64,000 bases of DNA from JAFMDF01 sp965222705 (lineage in GTDB: Bacteria; Bacteroidota; Bacteroidia; Chitinophagales; Saprospiraceae), in contig CBDCUO010000049.1 in NCBI GenBank assembly GCA_965222705.1, positions 124,001-188,000 on the forward strand. Reading direction: 5' to 3'. Of this stretch, positions 1 to 10,200 are shown piece by piece. The translations under genes were made by a program, and so were the position numbers. The notes beneath the pieces were generated by a model. That model saw only the letters and a list, made by a program, of their open reading frames with translations. It made no database searches and had not been told where the DNA came from. Position 1 is the first letter of the stretch. Each line of letters starts with the position of its first letter.

Positions 1-30
1 TTGAAATAAGGTCAGTGGTGATTGCCTTAG

Positions 31-909
31 TTAATATGTTTTTGAAGGAAAATACTTCGCTTGCATCCAGGTTGCTCCAAAAATGATAAAAGCCAAAATA
101 ATTGCAGAAGCTGCACCATACCCCAGTCGGAAAAATTTAAAAGAATTATTATAAGTAAAATAAGACATGGTAGTAGTGGAATTGACAGGTCCTCCGCTAG
201 ACATCACATAAATTTGGTCGAAAACCTGAAAACAACCAATAAGTCCTAACACCACTACAAAATAGGTGACTGGCCGTACCAGAGGCACAGTAATTTTCCA
301 AAATTGTTGCCATTGATTTGCTCCGTCAATTTTAGCTGCTTCGTAAAGAGAAGAGGGGATAGACTGTAGTCCAGCTAAAAAAGAAATCATAAAATAACCA
401 GAAGTTGTCCAAATATTTAATGCCATGATAGCAAATAACGCCGTATTTGGATTAGTCAACCAATCTGTTCCTGCTACACCAATCAGGGATAGAAGATAGT
501 TAAGTAAACCCGGCTTGGAATAAATCCAGACAAAAATAATAGAAGTCACGACGGATGAAGTCACTGCTGGAATATAAAATGCCAGTCTAAAAAAGGCCCG
601 CCCGCTTAATTTTTGATTCATAATAAATGCCAAGACCAAGGCCAACAAAGTTTGAATAGGCACTACACCAACTGTATAAACTAGAGTATTTTTAATAGAA
701 ATTAGAAACACTCTATCCTGAAACAATTCTGTATAGTTAGCCAGACCTATAAAAGGCTTATCGGGGATCAACAAATTCCAATCGTAGAAGCTGATAAAGA
801 ACGCGAATAGAATAGGAAAAAAAGTGAAAACAGAAAATAACAATAAAGGGAAAGCAATAAAAAGATAGGCAATGCGGGCCTGTTCTTTTTGTTGGGCGGT
901 TAGTTTCAT
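31..909 (-). CDS. Sugar ABC transporter permease, MalF/UgpA-like
   Basis: Inner-membrane permease of a carbohydrate importer (binding-protein-dependent transport family 1). The 292-residue product has about six hydrophobic segments and, near residues 190-213, the EAA loop (YEAAKIDGA, then KITVPLVRP) that contacts the ATPase. I chose the ATG at 909 (MKLTAQQKEQ) because an upstream in-frame extension would run back into the binding-protein gene; from 909 the gap to that gene's stop is 4 bases, as expected of coupled translation. No ATPase is in view, so the protein may share a general MsmX-type ATPase; a second permease probably lies beyond the left edge. The substrate cannot be read from the sequence. 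Confidence 0.9.
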   Translation of the reverse strand: MKLTAQQKEQARIAYLFIAFPLLLFSVFTFFPILFAFFISFYDWNLLIPDKPFIGLANYTELFQDRVFLISIKNTLVYTVGVVPIQTLLALVLAFIMNQKLSGRAFFRLAFYIPAVTSSVVTSIIFVWIYSKPGLLNYLLSLIGVAGTDWLTNPNTALFAIMALNIWTTSGYFMISFLAGLQSIPSSLYEAAKIDGANQWQQFWKITVPLVRPVTYFVVVLGLIGCFQVFDQIYVMSSGGPVNSTTTMSYFTYNNSFKFFRLGYGAASAIILAFIIFGATWMQAKYFPSKTY

Positions 910-913
910 TAGG

Positions 914-2164
914 CTAATTTTTAATGTCGCCGACCAGACGATATTTTTTGATTTGTGCTTCAATATCTTGCATAGCCTGTCGAGGGGCTTTGCCGGTATA
1001 AAAGATGGCTTGAAAAGCAACGACTACCTCTTCAAATCCCCGCTCGCTATACTGGACTTGAAAAGGGCGAGCGAATTCGGCACTTTCCATAAACACTTTA
1101 TAGACCGGATGTTCGAAAAAATCGTTTGCAATAGCTACACTTTTGCGGGTGGGCATTGCTATTCCCGTACTTGTCCAATTCGCCATACCCTCTTTACTAA
1201 TCAGGTAATTTAGTAGTTGCCAGGCCTCAGGTTTAAATTTGGTACTTTTAGGCATGGAATAAGCAGTTGTAAAAGCGACGGTGGCCTGTTGCTTTCCAGC
1301 AGGTAATGGGATAATCCCATAGTCAACATCAGGATAATTGTCTTTTAAAAAGGGTATTAACCATCCACCAGAAATAGCCATCGCACAAACTTCTCTGCCA
1401 AACACATCCCCATTCCAGGCCACTCCTTCATCTTGGGCCATAGTAGCAATTCCTTTTTTATACAATCCATGATAAAATTCAAGTGCCTCAATAAAAGGCT
1501 CATCAGTAATGCCCAAAGAACCATCTGGATTTTGGAAATGCCCACCGTTTTGATATACAAAAGGCATAACCATTTCTACCGACGGTTCGACGATAAAACC
1601 ATATTGGTCTGTTTGGCCATTTCCACTTTTATCTTTAGTCAATTGACTAGCAGTTTGTTCCAATTCTTGCCAATTGGTTGGCAGGGCCTCTATCCCTGCG
1701 TTCCGAAACAACTTTTTATTATAAAATAGAACGTATGGATTAAAGTCTTTGGGTAAGCCATACTGCACCCCATTGTGCTGAAAGGCCTCCAAAGCAAAGG
1801 AATAAAAATCTTCTTTGTCGAAGTCGGGTGTTTGCTCCATCAACTCATCTAGTGGATGTAGTATTCCAAAACTCATATAAGAAGGGGCAGTCATTCCCTT
1901 TAGAAAAAACAAGTCAGGTGCCGTATTCGTCCCCAGCATAAGCTGTAATTTTTCGGAATAATTGCCCGAAATAGGCTCGTATTTAAATTCCAATTCGGGC
2001 TGCTTTTTCCTAAAATCAGAAAGAGCATTTTTAAACAATGCTGTTTCACTTGGGCTAGAAACCCAACTTGACAGACGCAAAATATCTTTTCCAGAAGGAG
2101 CGCAAGCCATTATCAGGAAGATCAAAGATAAAGCTGGAAACCCGATGCTGCAATTATGTTTCAT
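914..2164 (-). CDS. Extracellular sugar-binding lipoprotein of ABC importer
   Basis: A 416-residue family 1 solute-binding protein. The N-terminus is a lipoprotein signal with lipobox LIMAC near residue 20, so it should be anchored in a membrane and capture ligand for the permease. After the signal come the usual binding-protein features: an early LRLSSW strand, a YGLPKDFNPYVLFYNKKLF segment and a C-terminal WQLLNYLISKEG helix. It is the first gene of the operon in view, 4 bases upstream of the permease. The divergent AraC-type gene at 2436 is the likely regulator. The sugar is not predictable. Confidence 0.9.
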   Translation of the reverse strand: MKHNCSIGFPALSLIFLIMACAPSGKDILRLSSWVSSPSETALFKNALSDFRKKQPELEFKYEPISGNYSEKLQLMLGTNTAPDLFFLKGMTAPSYMSFGILHPLDELMEQTPDFDKEDFYSFALEAFQHNGVQYGLPKDFNPYVLFYNKKLFRNAGIEALPTNWQELEQTASQLTKDKSGNGQTDQYGFIVEPSVEMVMPFVYQNGGHFQNPDGSLGITDEPFIEALEFYHGLYKKGIATMAQDEGVAWNGDVFGREVCAMAISGGWLIPFLKDNYPDVDYGIIPLPAGKQQATVAFTTAYSMPKSTKFKPEAWQLLNYLISKEGMANWTSTGIAMPTRKSVAIANDFFEHPVYKVFMESAEFARPFQVQYSERGFEEVVVAFQAIFYTGKAPRQAMQDIEAQIKKYRLVGDIKN

Positions 2165-2243
2165 ACAATAGCGATTAATCTAAAAAATTTCGAACGAGAA
2201 GTTCCAGATGCAAGGCATCTTTTCAATTCTAAGCTCTGGCGGG

Positions 2244-2277
2244 ATGTCTTGTATCTCAGAATGTCTTGTATCTCAGA
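2244..2277. repeat. Perfect 17-bp tandem duplication between divergent genes
   Basis: ATGTCTTGTATCTCAGA occurs twice head to tail (2244-2260 and 2261-2277) about 80 bases upstream of the binding-protein start. It could be an operator duplication or a simple slippage product. Confidence 0.6.
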
Positions 2278-2387
2278 ATAAAGTTATTTAAAAAATTTTG
2301 CAACCTATTTGCAAAAACAGATGAGAGCAAAGGTCTATTGATTTTTAGAAAAGGCCTAATCTTATATTTTCCATTTTAAGCACTATA

Positions 2388-2431
2388 TTTGCAAATAAAA
2401 TTCATTTTTTTATATTTTTTGCAAATAAAAT
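2388..2431 (+). promoter_or_regulatory. Direct repeats with 30-bp period, candidate AraC operator
   Basis: TTTGCAAATAAAAT is present at 2388-2401 and again at 2418-2431, exactly 30 bp (about three helical turns) apart. The second copy ends 5 bases before the AraC-type ATG at 2436. A weaker match, TTTGCAAAAA, starts at 2308. A TATATTTG box matching the Bacteroidota -7 consensus sits at 2384-2391. The arrangement suggests autoregulation, but this is inference. Confidence 0.45.
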
Positions 2432-2435
2432 CTTA

Positions 2436-3296
2436 ATGTCAGCTAATTATCAGCATTTACAACTTGCTTCTGAAAATACTTTTGTTCGTGCTTTTTGGAT
2501 CCAAGTACCGAAATTTGAATTTCACTGGCACTATCATCCAGAATTGGAAATTACTTGTGTAAAGCGCGGGAGAGGTACTCGATTAGTGGGAGACAACGTT
2601 AGTCCTTTTGAAGATGGAGATTTTGTTTTTATGGGGTCAAACCTCCCACATACCTGGGTTTCAGATGACGATTTTAATGAATCTTCTGATGATATGAAAG
2701 TAGCAGTCCTACAATTTCATCCTGCCATAATGCATTCGGGATTATTAGAGCTACCTGAAATGAAAAATATCCGCCGCTTGCTAGATCATGCAGCAAGGGG
2801 CATTGACGAGAGCAGAGAAAGAAGAGAAAAAGCGGCAGAGATGTTATTTAGGCTGATAGAAGCGGAAGGATTTGAACGCTTTTCTTTGTTTTTTTCTTTA
2901 TTGAATTATTTAGGAGAGGCCAGGAATTTTAAACAACTAGCATCCAATGCTTATATACCTCCGCTTAATAATATGACGGAAGAGCGGATATTAAAAGCCT
3001 GTCAATATGTTCATGACAATTTTAGAAATCCAATAAAATTGGAGACGATTGCTGCAATAGCAAATATGAATCCTACCTCTTTTTGTCGTTTTTTTCGAAA
3101 GTCCACTGGACAATCTTTCTCGGAGTATGTAAATGATCTACGCATTGGAAAGGCTTGTAATCTCTTGCTGGATAGAAGAAATCTGAGCATTTCGGAAATT
3201 GCTTTTCAATCGGGCTTCAAGAGTCAAACGCTTTTTAATCGCATTTTTTTAAGGAAGAAAAAGAGAACACCAAGCTCCTTTAGAGCCTTGAATTAG
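2436..3296 (+). CDS. Cupin-AraC family transcriptional regulator
   Basis: A 286-residue regulator. Residues 20-85 form a cupin sensor (HWHYHPELEIT with metal-type histidines, then DGDFVFMGSNLPHTW). Residues about 185-284 carry two helix-turn-helix motifs of the AraC/XylS type (LETIAAIANMNPTSFCRFFRKSTG and ISEIAFQSGFKSQTLFNRIF). This architecture is typical of Bacteroidota regulators of sugar uptake, and the divergent sugar ABC operon at 31-2164 is the natural target. Repeats in front of the start codon may be its binding sites. The gene ends in a 4-base convergent overlap with a doubtful small reading frame. Confidence 0.88.
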   Translation: MSANYQHLQLASENTFVRAFWIQVPKFEFHWHYHPELEITCVKRGRGTRLVGDNVSPFEDGDFVFMGSNLPHTWVSDDDFNESSDDMKVAVLQFHPAIMHSGLLELPEMKNIRRLLDHAARGIDESRERREKAAEMLFRLIEAEGFERFSLFFSLLNYLGEARNFKQLASNAYIPPLNNMTEERILKACQYVHDNFRNPIKLETIAAIANMNPTSFCRFFRKSTGQSFSEYVNDLRIGKACNLLLDRRNLSISEIAFQSGFKSQTLFNRIFLRKKKRTPSSFRALN

Positions 3297-3565
3297 TTGA
3301 GTTCCTGCTTGCTTAAATATGCGGGATCCAAAAAATCAGCTAATGCAGCAGTTGGCTTGGAGGCAGTGTCTGTCTGGTGAACTGCAATGTTTGACTTTTG
3401 CCTCCTTCTAGATTGAAGTTTATTTATTTTATTATAGTTGACAATTTTTCCCTTCCCAGTGGACAAATGTAGATTGAGTAGGTCTTTGAAATTTTTCATA
3501 TACGATTGCGATAGAATTTGTGTTTTTTGCTCTATAAATGTCTGATACAATTTTGAAATATCCAA
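3293..3565 (-). CDS. Doubtful small hypothetical protein
   Basis: An open frame of 90 codons starting with TTG at 3565; the first ATG would leave about 68 residues (MKNFKDLLNL). The product is basic in the middle (SRRRQKS) and resembles no family I know. It overlaps the AraC gene by 4 bases tail to tail. No ribosome-binding site or promoter is evident. It could be a remnant of a larger gene or non-coding. Confidence 0.2.
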   Translation of the reverse strand: MDISKLYQTFIEQKTQILSQSYMKNFKDLLNLHLSTGKGKIVNYNKINKLQSRRRQKSNIAVHQTDTASKPTAALADFLDPAYLSKQELN

Positions 3566-4274
3566 ATAATAGAAAGGGAAAATCAGGGAAAAACGACATT
3601 TGACTCGTTGGGCCAGTTTTCAGATATTAAAAATCACATTACTGTGACCTTCAAATTTAAAAATGCTTTATTCCAACCTCATGTAATCTTCTTATAATCA
3701 CCTAAGCCTTGTACTTAGTAATCGTATAATTACTCTCAAAAGTCGAGTGCAGCCTGATCATCCCAATACTGTCTATTTCTGTCAAATCTTATGCTTTTAT
3801 TATATTTGATATTTTTTGGTTTGATTTTTGCTCCTATTTTCAGTTATACTTATTGCAAAACAATTTTTTTGTTAGTTATTAATAATAATATATGTAAAGA
3901 GTTTTTTTAGTTTAATTTATATATTTATTGTTTTTAAATTCAATTAATTAGATAATAGGCCCTCCCTCTGCGAGATTGAATAATTACACCAAATGTGTGA
4001 AAATCATTGTTTTTAGTTTTTCAAAAAAAAAACTAAAAAAAGACGCTTTGAGAAACGAAAGAGCGGGAATTACCCTAATCAAAGCATCTGAACCTTCATT
4101 TGGACAGTGGTTGCCGTTTTGGTTTTCCCCTCATTACAAGGATGTTTTTCGTCAACGGTTGTAGCAACTTTTCATGTCAAACTTGATGCGACTTGACGGG
4201 GATTAATTATCGATACTTAAAGGTTGACTCTGCACTACCTGACCGCCCAAAAACTATAAAAAAAACAAGCACTG
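3566..4274. other. AT-rich gene-free stretch upstream of giant adhesin
   Basis: About 700 bases with no convincing gene; a 62-codon frame at 3976-4164 has biased, low-complexity content and is not called. It contains one strong AT hairpin (listed separately), a TATATTTG box at 3801-3808 that fits the Bacteroidota -7 consensus but is 470 bases from the gene, and a small CTAAG...CTTAG stem near 3702. It presumably holds the adhesin promoter and leader. Confidence 0.5.
4011..4040. terminator. AT-rich 12-bp perfect hairpin
   Basis: TTTTTAGTTTTT (4011-4022) pairs perfectly with AAAAACTAAAAA (4029-4040) around a six-base loop. The T-rich arms make it a possible bidirectional terminator or leader hairpin; no GC stem is present, so strength is uncertain. 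Confidence 0.35.
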
Positions 4275-7200
4275 GTGAAAAATATGCATACACATCAACG
4301 AATATTATTGTTCTGTTTAGGATGCTTGCTATTAGGAATAGGAAAAGGTTTTGGACAGAATAATTTAACACTAAAACTGGACAGTGCTTCGGTTTTGTTG
4401 GATCGAATAGTTGTTTGTGGAGAGGGGGATGAGCAAAAAGTCATTTTTGCGATTGAAGGAAATGACCCTACTCCACGTACTAATGTTCAGGCTGCTGTTC
4501 AGTTATTTAAAGGTATTCAATTTGATAGTTTTAATGAAGGAGCAAGTACTCCCGGAATTGTACTTTTAGATACTTCCAATTCTGGCCGGCCTATTTTTTC
4601 TTTTCCCGATTTGGATCCCAATAATTTAACAGAACTTGAATTGGTGTTTTCGGTAAAAACCGATTGTGCAATATTAGATACTTTGGCTGGCGGAAACGGG
4701 GTACAAGTGTTTGACAATTGGTTGGTGAATTATCAACTGAATGGAATAGCCCTGACGGAGTCTTTTCAGGGGATCGAATATAAAGATGCACTTGCCATTC
4801 CCAATTTGAATATTTTTTTAGAAGAATCGCTAGGCCCAATTAGAGTAGGAGAAGAGCTAAGTCGTCAGGTGACTGTCACTAATAGTGGACTAAATAGTTA
4901 TGTAGACTCCTTTGTTTATCAGATTGTTATGGAACCGGGAGTCGTTTATAAGTCATTGATCGTTAATGGACTAGCTATTTCTTTTTCAAAAGATATTTCA
5001 TTGGAGGGCGATAGTATTGTTTTTGCAAAAATTGGCGGAAATTTATTTATCAATAATACTACAGAATTTAATTTGCCCGGAAATGGAGATGACCGCTTTG
5101 ATGTAGATGAAGTAATAGCGATTCAGGAAGTGATAGAAATTACCAGTTGCGGGAAAGACGGAGATTCTAATTTAGCTTCCGAGCATCAAGCAAACTGGGG
5201 CTGTAATGAGGTCGTTTGCAGAGAAGAAAGCCGGCAAGCAGTCATTAATATTGGTATTGGAGAGGAATTAATCCAGTTTGAGCAAAATGATACGGTTGAT
5301 GCGGGCTATTGCGAAGAGGGTTCAGTGTCTATTACAATCGCCAATAATGGTTTTGAGTTTGATGATGGATTTGGAACTATACGGGATATTTCAGCAGGCA
5401 TCGGCTTTGCGATAGGCACACAGTTTTTATCTGCGGACCAAGGGTATCAAATTACCGCTTTACGTATTGCCGGGGCTGTCAATGTTAATGCGCCAAACGG
5501 ATTGGTTAATTTAGGGAATCATCCTTCTTTTAGAACCGATCCGGACGGGGCAGGGGGGCTGGAGGATTTTGACGGCGATGGTTTTTTTGATGACTTAAAA
5601 ATTGGCGAAAGTTTTGAAATAATCGCCACGTATAGTATTGATTGCACGCAGGGAACGACTTTTGATATAGAAAGCGAATGCGATAATGATTTCAGAGCCA
5701 GTTTTGACGGTAAAATCAGCTATACCAATTCTTGTGGGGCTGGTAATGAAACCCTTTTTGACAATTTTTATAGAAGTTCTAATACCGGTGACACCAAAGA
5801 AGTCTGCACAGACCCTGATGCCTTTAATGACGGAGATGAATTTATCATTAGCTATACCGGAGAGCGAAGGGTTGCTAATTTTGAACGTTCTTGTGCAGGG
5901 GCAGATGAAATTAGGGTGAAAGTGACCACTTTAGACGGGATTGTCGTTTCTCCAAAGACCAATCTTCAACAAGATACCTTTAATTATGCACCCATTTCGC
6001 AGACAGGGAATGGAGAAATTACGCTGACCTTTGACGCAGCGCCGATTAGTTTGAATAATGATTATGTTTTAAATCTGGTTTTTGAAACCCAATGTGCTGC
6101 TTTTGGGCCGACCTCTTTTCCAGTTGAGATTGAATATTATTGCCCGAATTGCGATTGTCGCCATTTGTGGTTTTGTGGTATTTTGGAAGGAGCCGTTTTA
6201 CATTCCTCGGGACTGCCCTGTTCTGATTTTTCCTGTGAAACAGGTTTACAAACGACCAATTTTGAAGCAGAACGAATCACTTTTGGTTATACAGATACTA
6301 CTTTTTCCATTCCTTTTAATCCCGAAAATGCGAATAGAAAAGTTGCCTTAACCTGTGATTCAGTAGTAATGAAAATGACCAGTATCGTGGGCAATCAAGC
6401 ATTGAGCGATAGTTTGGGCTTAATTATCACCTATGGCAATGCCAATGAACAAGACTCAGAGGAGGAATCCTTTTTATTTTCCAATGCGAATATCCTTATT
6501 ACATCGGGCGCCAGCACTAGGGAATGTACGCTAGATGCCAGTGATTTTAGGCTGGAGAAGACTGGCAACCAAAAAGAGATGTATTTTAGATTAGACGATT
6601 GCTTGAGCGGAATCACACTTTCTTCAGGCGACCAGATTGATTTTATTGGCTATTTTGGCATCAATTCCGACGGGCCTGTTCCTACCAATACCTTTAAAAA
6701 AGTGCCTGAATTTAGAGCCAAGGCTTATGCCATAGTAGATGGAATAGTCCATGACAATTGTGATTCTTATGGAGAATTGTTTAGGTTGGGCAAACTTAAT
6801 ACGGTTTTTTCTGGTCCAGATAATGGTAGCTATCCTGAAGGATGTGCGCCCACAGCTTTGGTTTATACCCTAACCAAAAGCATTAATGCGAATGCTATGC
6901 GGGAGTTCTTTGGTGAAGAACATCGGCAGGCGGTCAGGGTAGAGGCTATTCAATTTACTTATGATTCAGCTCTTTTGACCGCTTTTAGCGATTTGTCAGT
7001 TGAATACAAAACCCAGACAAGTGACTGGATGGCTTTACCTGATTTTGACCCGATGGCAAATGGAATTTACACCACCAGCTTTGATTTTTTAAATACATTA
7101 AGCACAATTACTGGCACCAATCAGGTTTTTCAAACCAGGATCAATTTAATACCAGGCTGTTCGGCTGAATTCGGCAGTGCGCTGGGTAATGATTTATATG

Positions 7201-10200
7201 AAATAGAGGCAAAAATTGATTATAAAGATCGCTATTATGCCAATTTTATAGGCGATCAGACTTGTGTAGTTAACAAGGAAGAATTTGATGAACGTCTTTT
7301 TAAATATGATCATCCACCCGAATTTTCTTTGGAGGCCTTGTTACAGGAAGTAGAAACTGCAGAGGAGACGGTTCAATGGATTATCGAGCATTGCAATACT
7401 TCTTTTTTAGCGGATGCAGGTATTAGCTGGCTGGCCCTGGAAGAAATAGTAGGCGAGGTAGATATTTTGATGATTGAAAATATTAGCGTTTCAGATGCAA
7501 TTGATACCCTTGAAATCCGACCTTACGGGACAGAGGGAAAACAAGTTTTTGCTTTTGCTGCGGGGCTAAATAAGCGAACCGCAAACGCTGACCCGGAAGC
7601 CATTTGTAATGTTTTTAGAATTACTGCTCGGATAAAAAATTGTGGCACTAGTTCAGTCGCCGCCAGAGTAGGTTGGGAATGTGCAGAATACGACACACCC
7701 AATTGGACCCCCGATCTATATCCTCCCTGCGAGGAGCAAAGCATTTTGTTACAGGCATCTACATTGGACCCCCTTTTATCCGCTTCTTTTTTAGAAGACG
7801 AATCGAATATTAGCGGAGTACTTTGTGATACCAGCACAATGGTCCTTATCGTTAGAAATGAGGAAAAAGGCAATGCTTATGATATTCGCTCGCAGATCAT
7901 TTTGCCAAAAGGTGCTTCATTAGTCAGTGGGAGCATTGAATTTGCCTATCCTTCGACGGCTCCTTTTGCCTCTATTGCCATGGACCCTGGTTTTTTGGAA
8001 AATAGCGATTTGGGGAAAGTTTATCAATATAAAGACTTTGCTCTGTTGAGCGATTTTTTGCATCAAAATGGTTTGCCTGGATTTGATATCAACGAGCCGG
8101 ATTCCAGTGAATTTAAAATAAAATACCGTTTTATTACCAATTGTGATTATGAAAATGGAGAACTAAATCGGTACAGCTTTCAGGGACTCTCTGCCTGTGG
8201 CGACTCAACGAATAATGCCTTTGCAGAAACCCACCCCATTATTTTTGAAGCTGACCCGGGCCTTGCGCGAATTTTTGATATTCAGCTTAGAGCAGAGGAG
8301 GTTTTGAGAACAGGAGGGGTCAGCACATTAGAAGTGCAGGTTCAGAATGTAGGCAATAATATTTCCGAAGTTGATAAACTGGAAGTAGAACTGCCTTTAG
8401 GGTTTGCTTATTCAGAAAATTCTACGATTTCAAGTTCTCCAGAAGACTGGGTGCCAGGCGAACCGATTATAAAAAGCAATGGAGAAGTGGGCGTATTAAA
8501 TTGGTTATTGCCTCCTGGCTTAGAAAGCGGTGAATCTGCTATTTTACAATTTCAAGTAAATATAGGGGACTTGCCCTGCGATAGTGCTTTTACTACCAAA
8601 ATCGCAACGACTAGTTCCGTTGAATTTATTTGTATGGTGGACGGCGAAGCCTGTGTCTATGATTTTAGCTCCTCCAAAGAAGAAATTTTTCCTTTGAATA
8701 CTACTTGCGAAGATACTTCTTGTATTATAAAAATAGGAATGGAGTCGGTTCATGTAGTCGTTCCCGATTGCGATAGCACTCTTTATTATTGCCTGGAACA
8801 GTACACACCGGAAGAATTGGCATATTATACCATTCTGGACAATGGGATAGTGGTGGATTCTTCTCGATTTGGTAAGTGCAATTTCCAGCAGGTTTGTATT
8901 TATACCTATGTGCATTTACTGGGTTTGCCAGGACCTATTCAGGTAGATTCCTGGACGGTGAATGGGGTGACCTATTCTGGTATGGCTGCTAATTTGGAAG
9001 AATTAGTGGACTCTATGAATGTCTGGGATCAGGGCGGTAACTGGATTATTTTGCCAGAATCAACCGTTTTTCAGGGGGGACATGTAGGCGGCGCGTATAG
9101 CCAAATGGAAATCACCTTTCCCACGACAGGAATTCGCTCCATTTTGGGCTATGATACCCGACTCACCCCAAGGGGTGTTTCTATTTTTTTAAACGGAGGC
9201 TTTCATCAATTATTGATAGCAGATTCGCTCGGTTGCGTGGATACGATTAATGTGGAGGTATTGACACAGAGCTGTCCTGTTTGCACGCCACCGATTGTTC
9301 AAAATATGATTATTGAAAACAGTAACTGTGGGCAGGAAACGGGCGTTGGGATCATTAATATCAATGACGATCCAACCAACTATACTTATCAATGGGTTCC
9401 TGATGTCGGACAACCTGGATTAACAGAAAACATTCGAACCAACCTGCCAGCCGGTTCCTATTTGATACGAATTACCAATAAACTGGAAAACGAATGTTTT
9501 TTGGACGTTAATCTGGTGATTGGCAATAGTGATGGACCTAAAGCGGAAGTTAGCACGACCCCTGCGACTTGCACGACTGCCGATGGCACAGCGCAGTTAA
9601 GCCCCTTGAATTTTACCTATAATTGGAGTGATGGCAGAACGGGGTTTTCCCGAACCGACCTACCTGCTGGTACTTATTCCGTTACTTTTAGTGACCCTGC
9701 CCTCCCTGATTGTGTTAATGTGATGGCTGTAGAGATAGCCAGTAATAATAATCTGATCGTTACTCACACCGTTAATCAAGAGCCGGGCTGTTTTGATAAT
9801 GATGGCTCTGTGACAATCCACGCAAGCGGAGGAAGCGACAATTATACCTATTCTTTCCCGGACGGCACGGCTACGAGAACAGGACTAACTGGAGGTACTT
9901 ATTTTGTCACCGTAACTGACCTGTCAACAGGCTGCGAGCTTCCCTACTTTTTTGTTTTAAATAATCAAACCCACCAAGGAGCAGTTAATGTTTTAAATAC
10001 ACAAGCAGTTAGTTGTGCAGGGGCTAGTGACGGGGCTATTGAATTTGATATTATTTATGAAGATGGTTTTCGATTTCCAGTAGATACCCTTATTACTGAT
10101 GGAAATAGGCATTATGAAAATAATGCATTACCTATTGGAAAATATCAGCTATACCTAATGGATGGCAGAGGGTGCATTGCGGGTTCAGCAGACTTTGAGA

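Noticed and set aside
872..1213. 113-codon plus-strand frame at the ABC junction
   Set aside because: Antisense to two well-supported genes.
3634..3647. TCACATTACTGTGA as a CRP-type site
   Set aside because: The half-sites are in the wrong order for a TGTGA-N6-TCACA site and no regulated gene is close.
3976..4164. 62-codon frame upstream of the adhesin
   Set aside because: It spans the AT hairpin, has low-complexity lysine content and no family resemblance.
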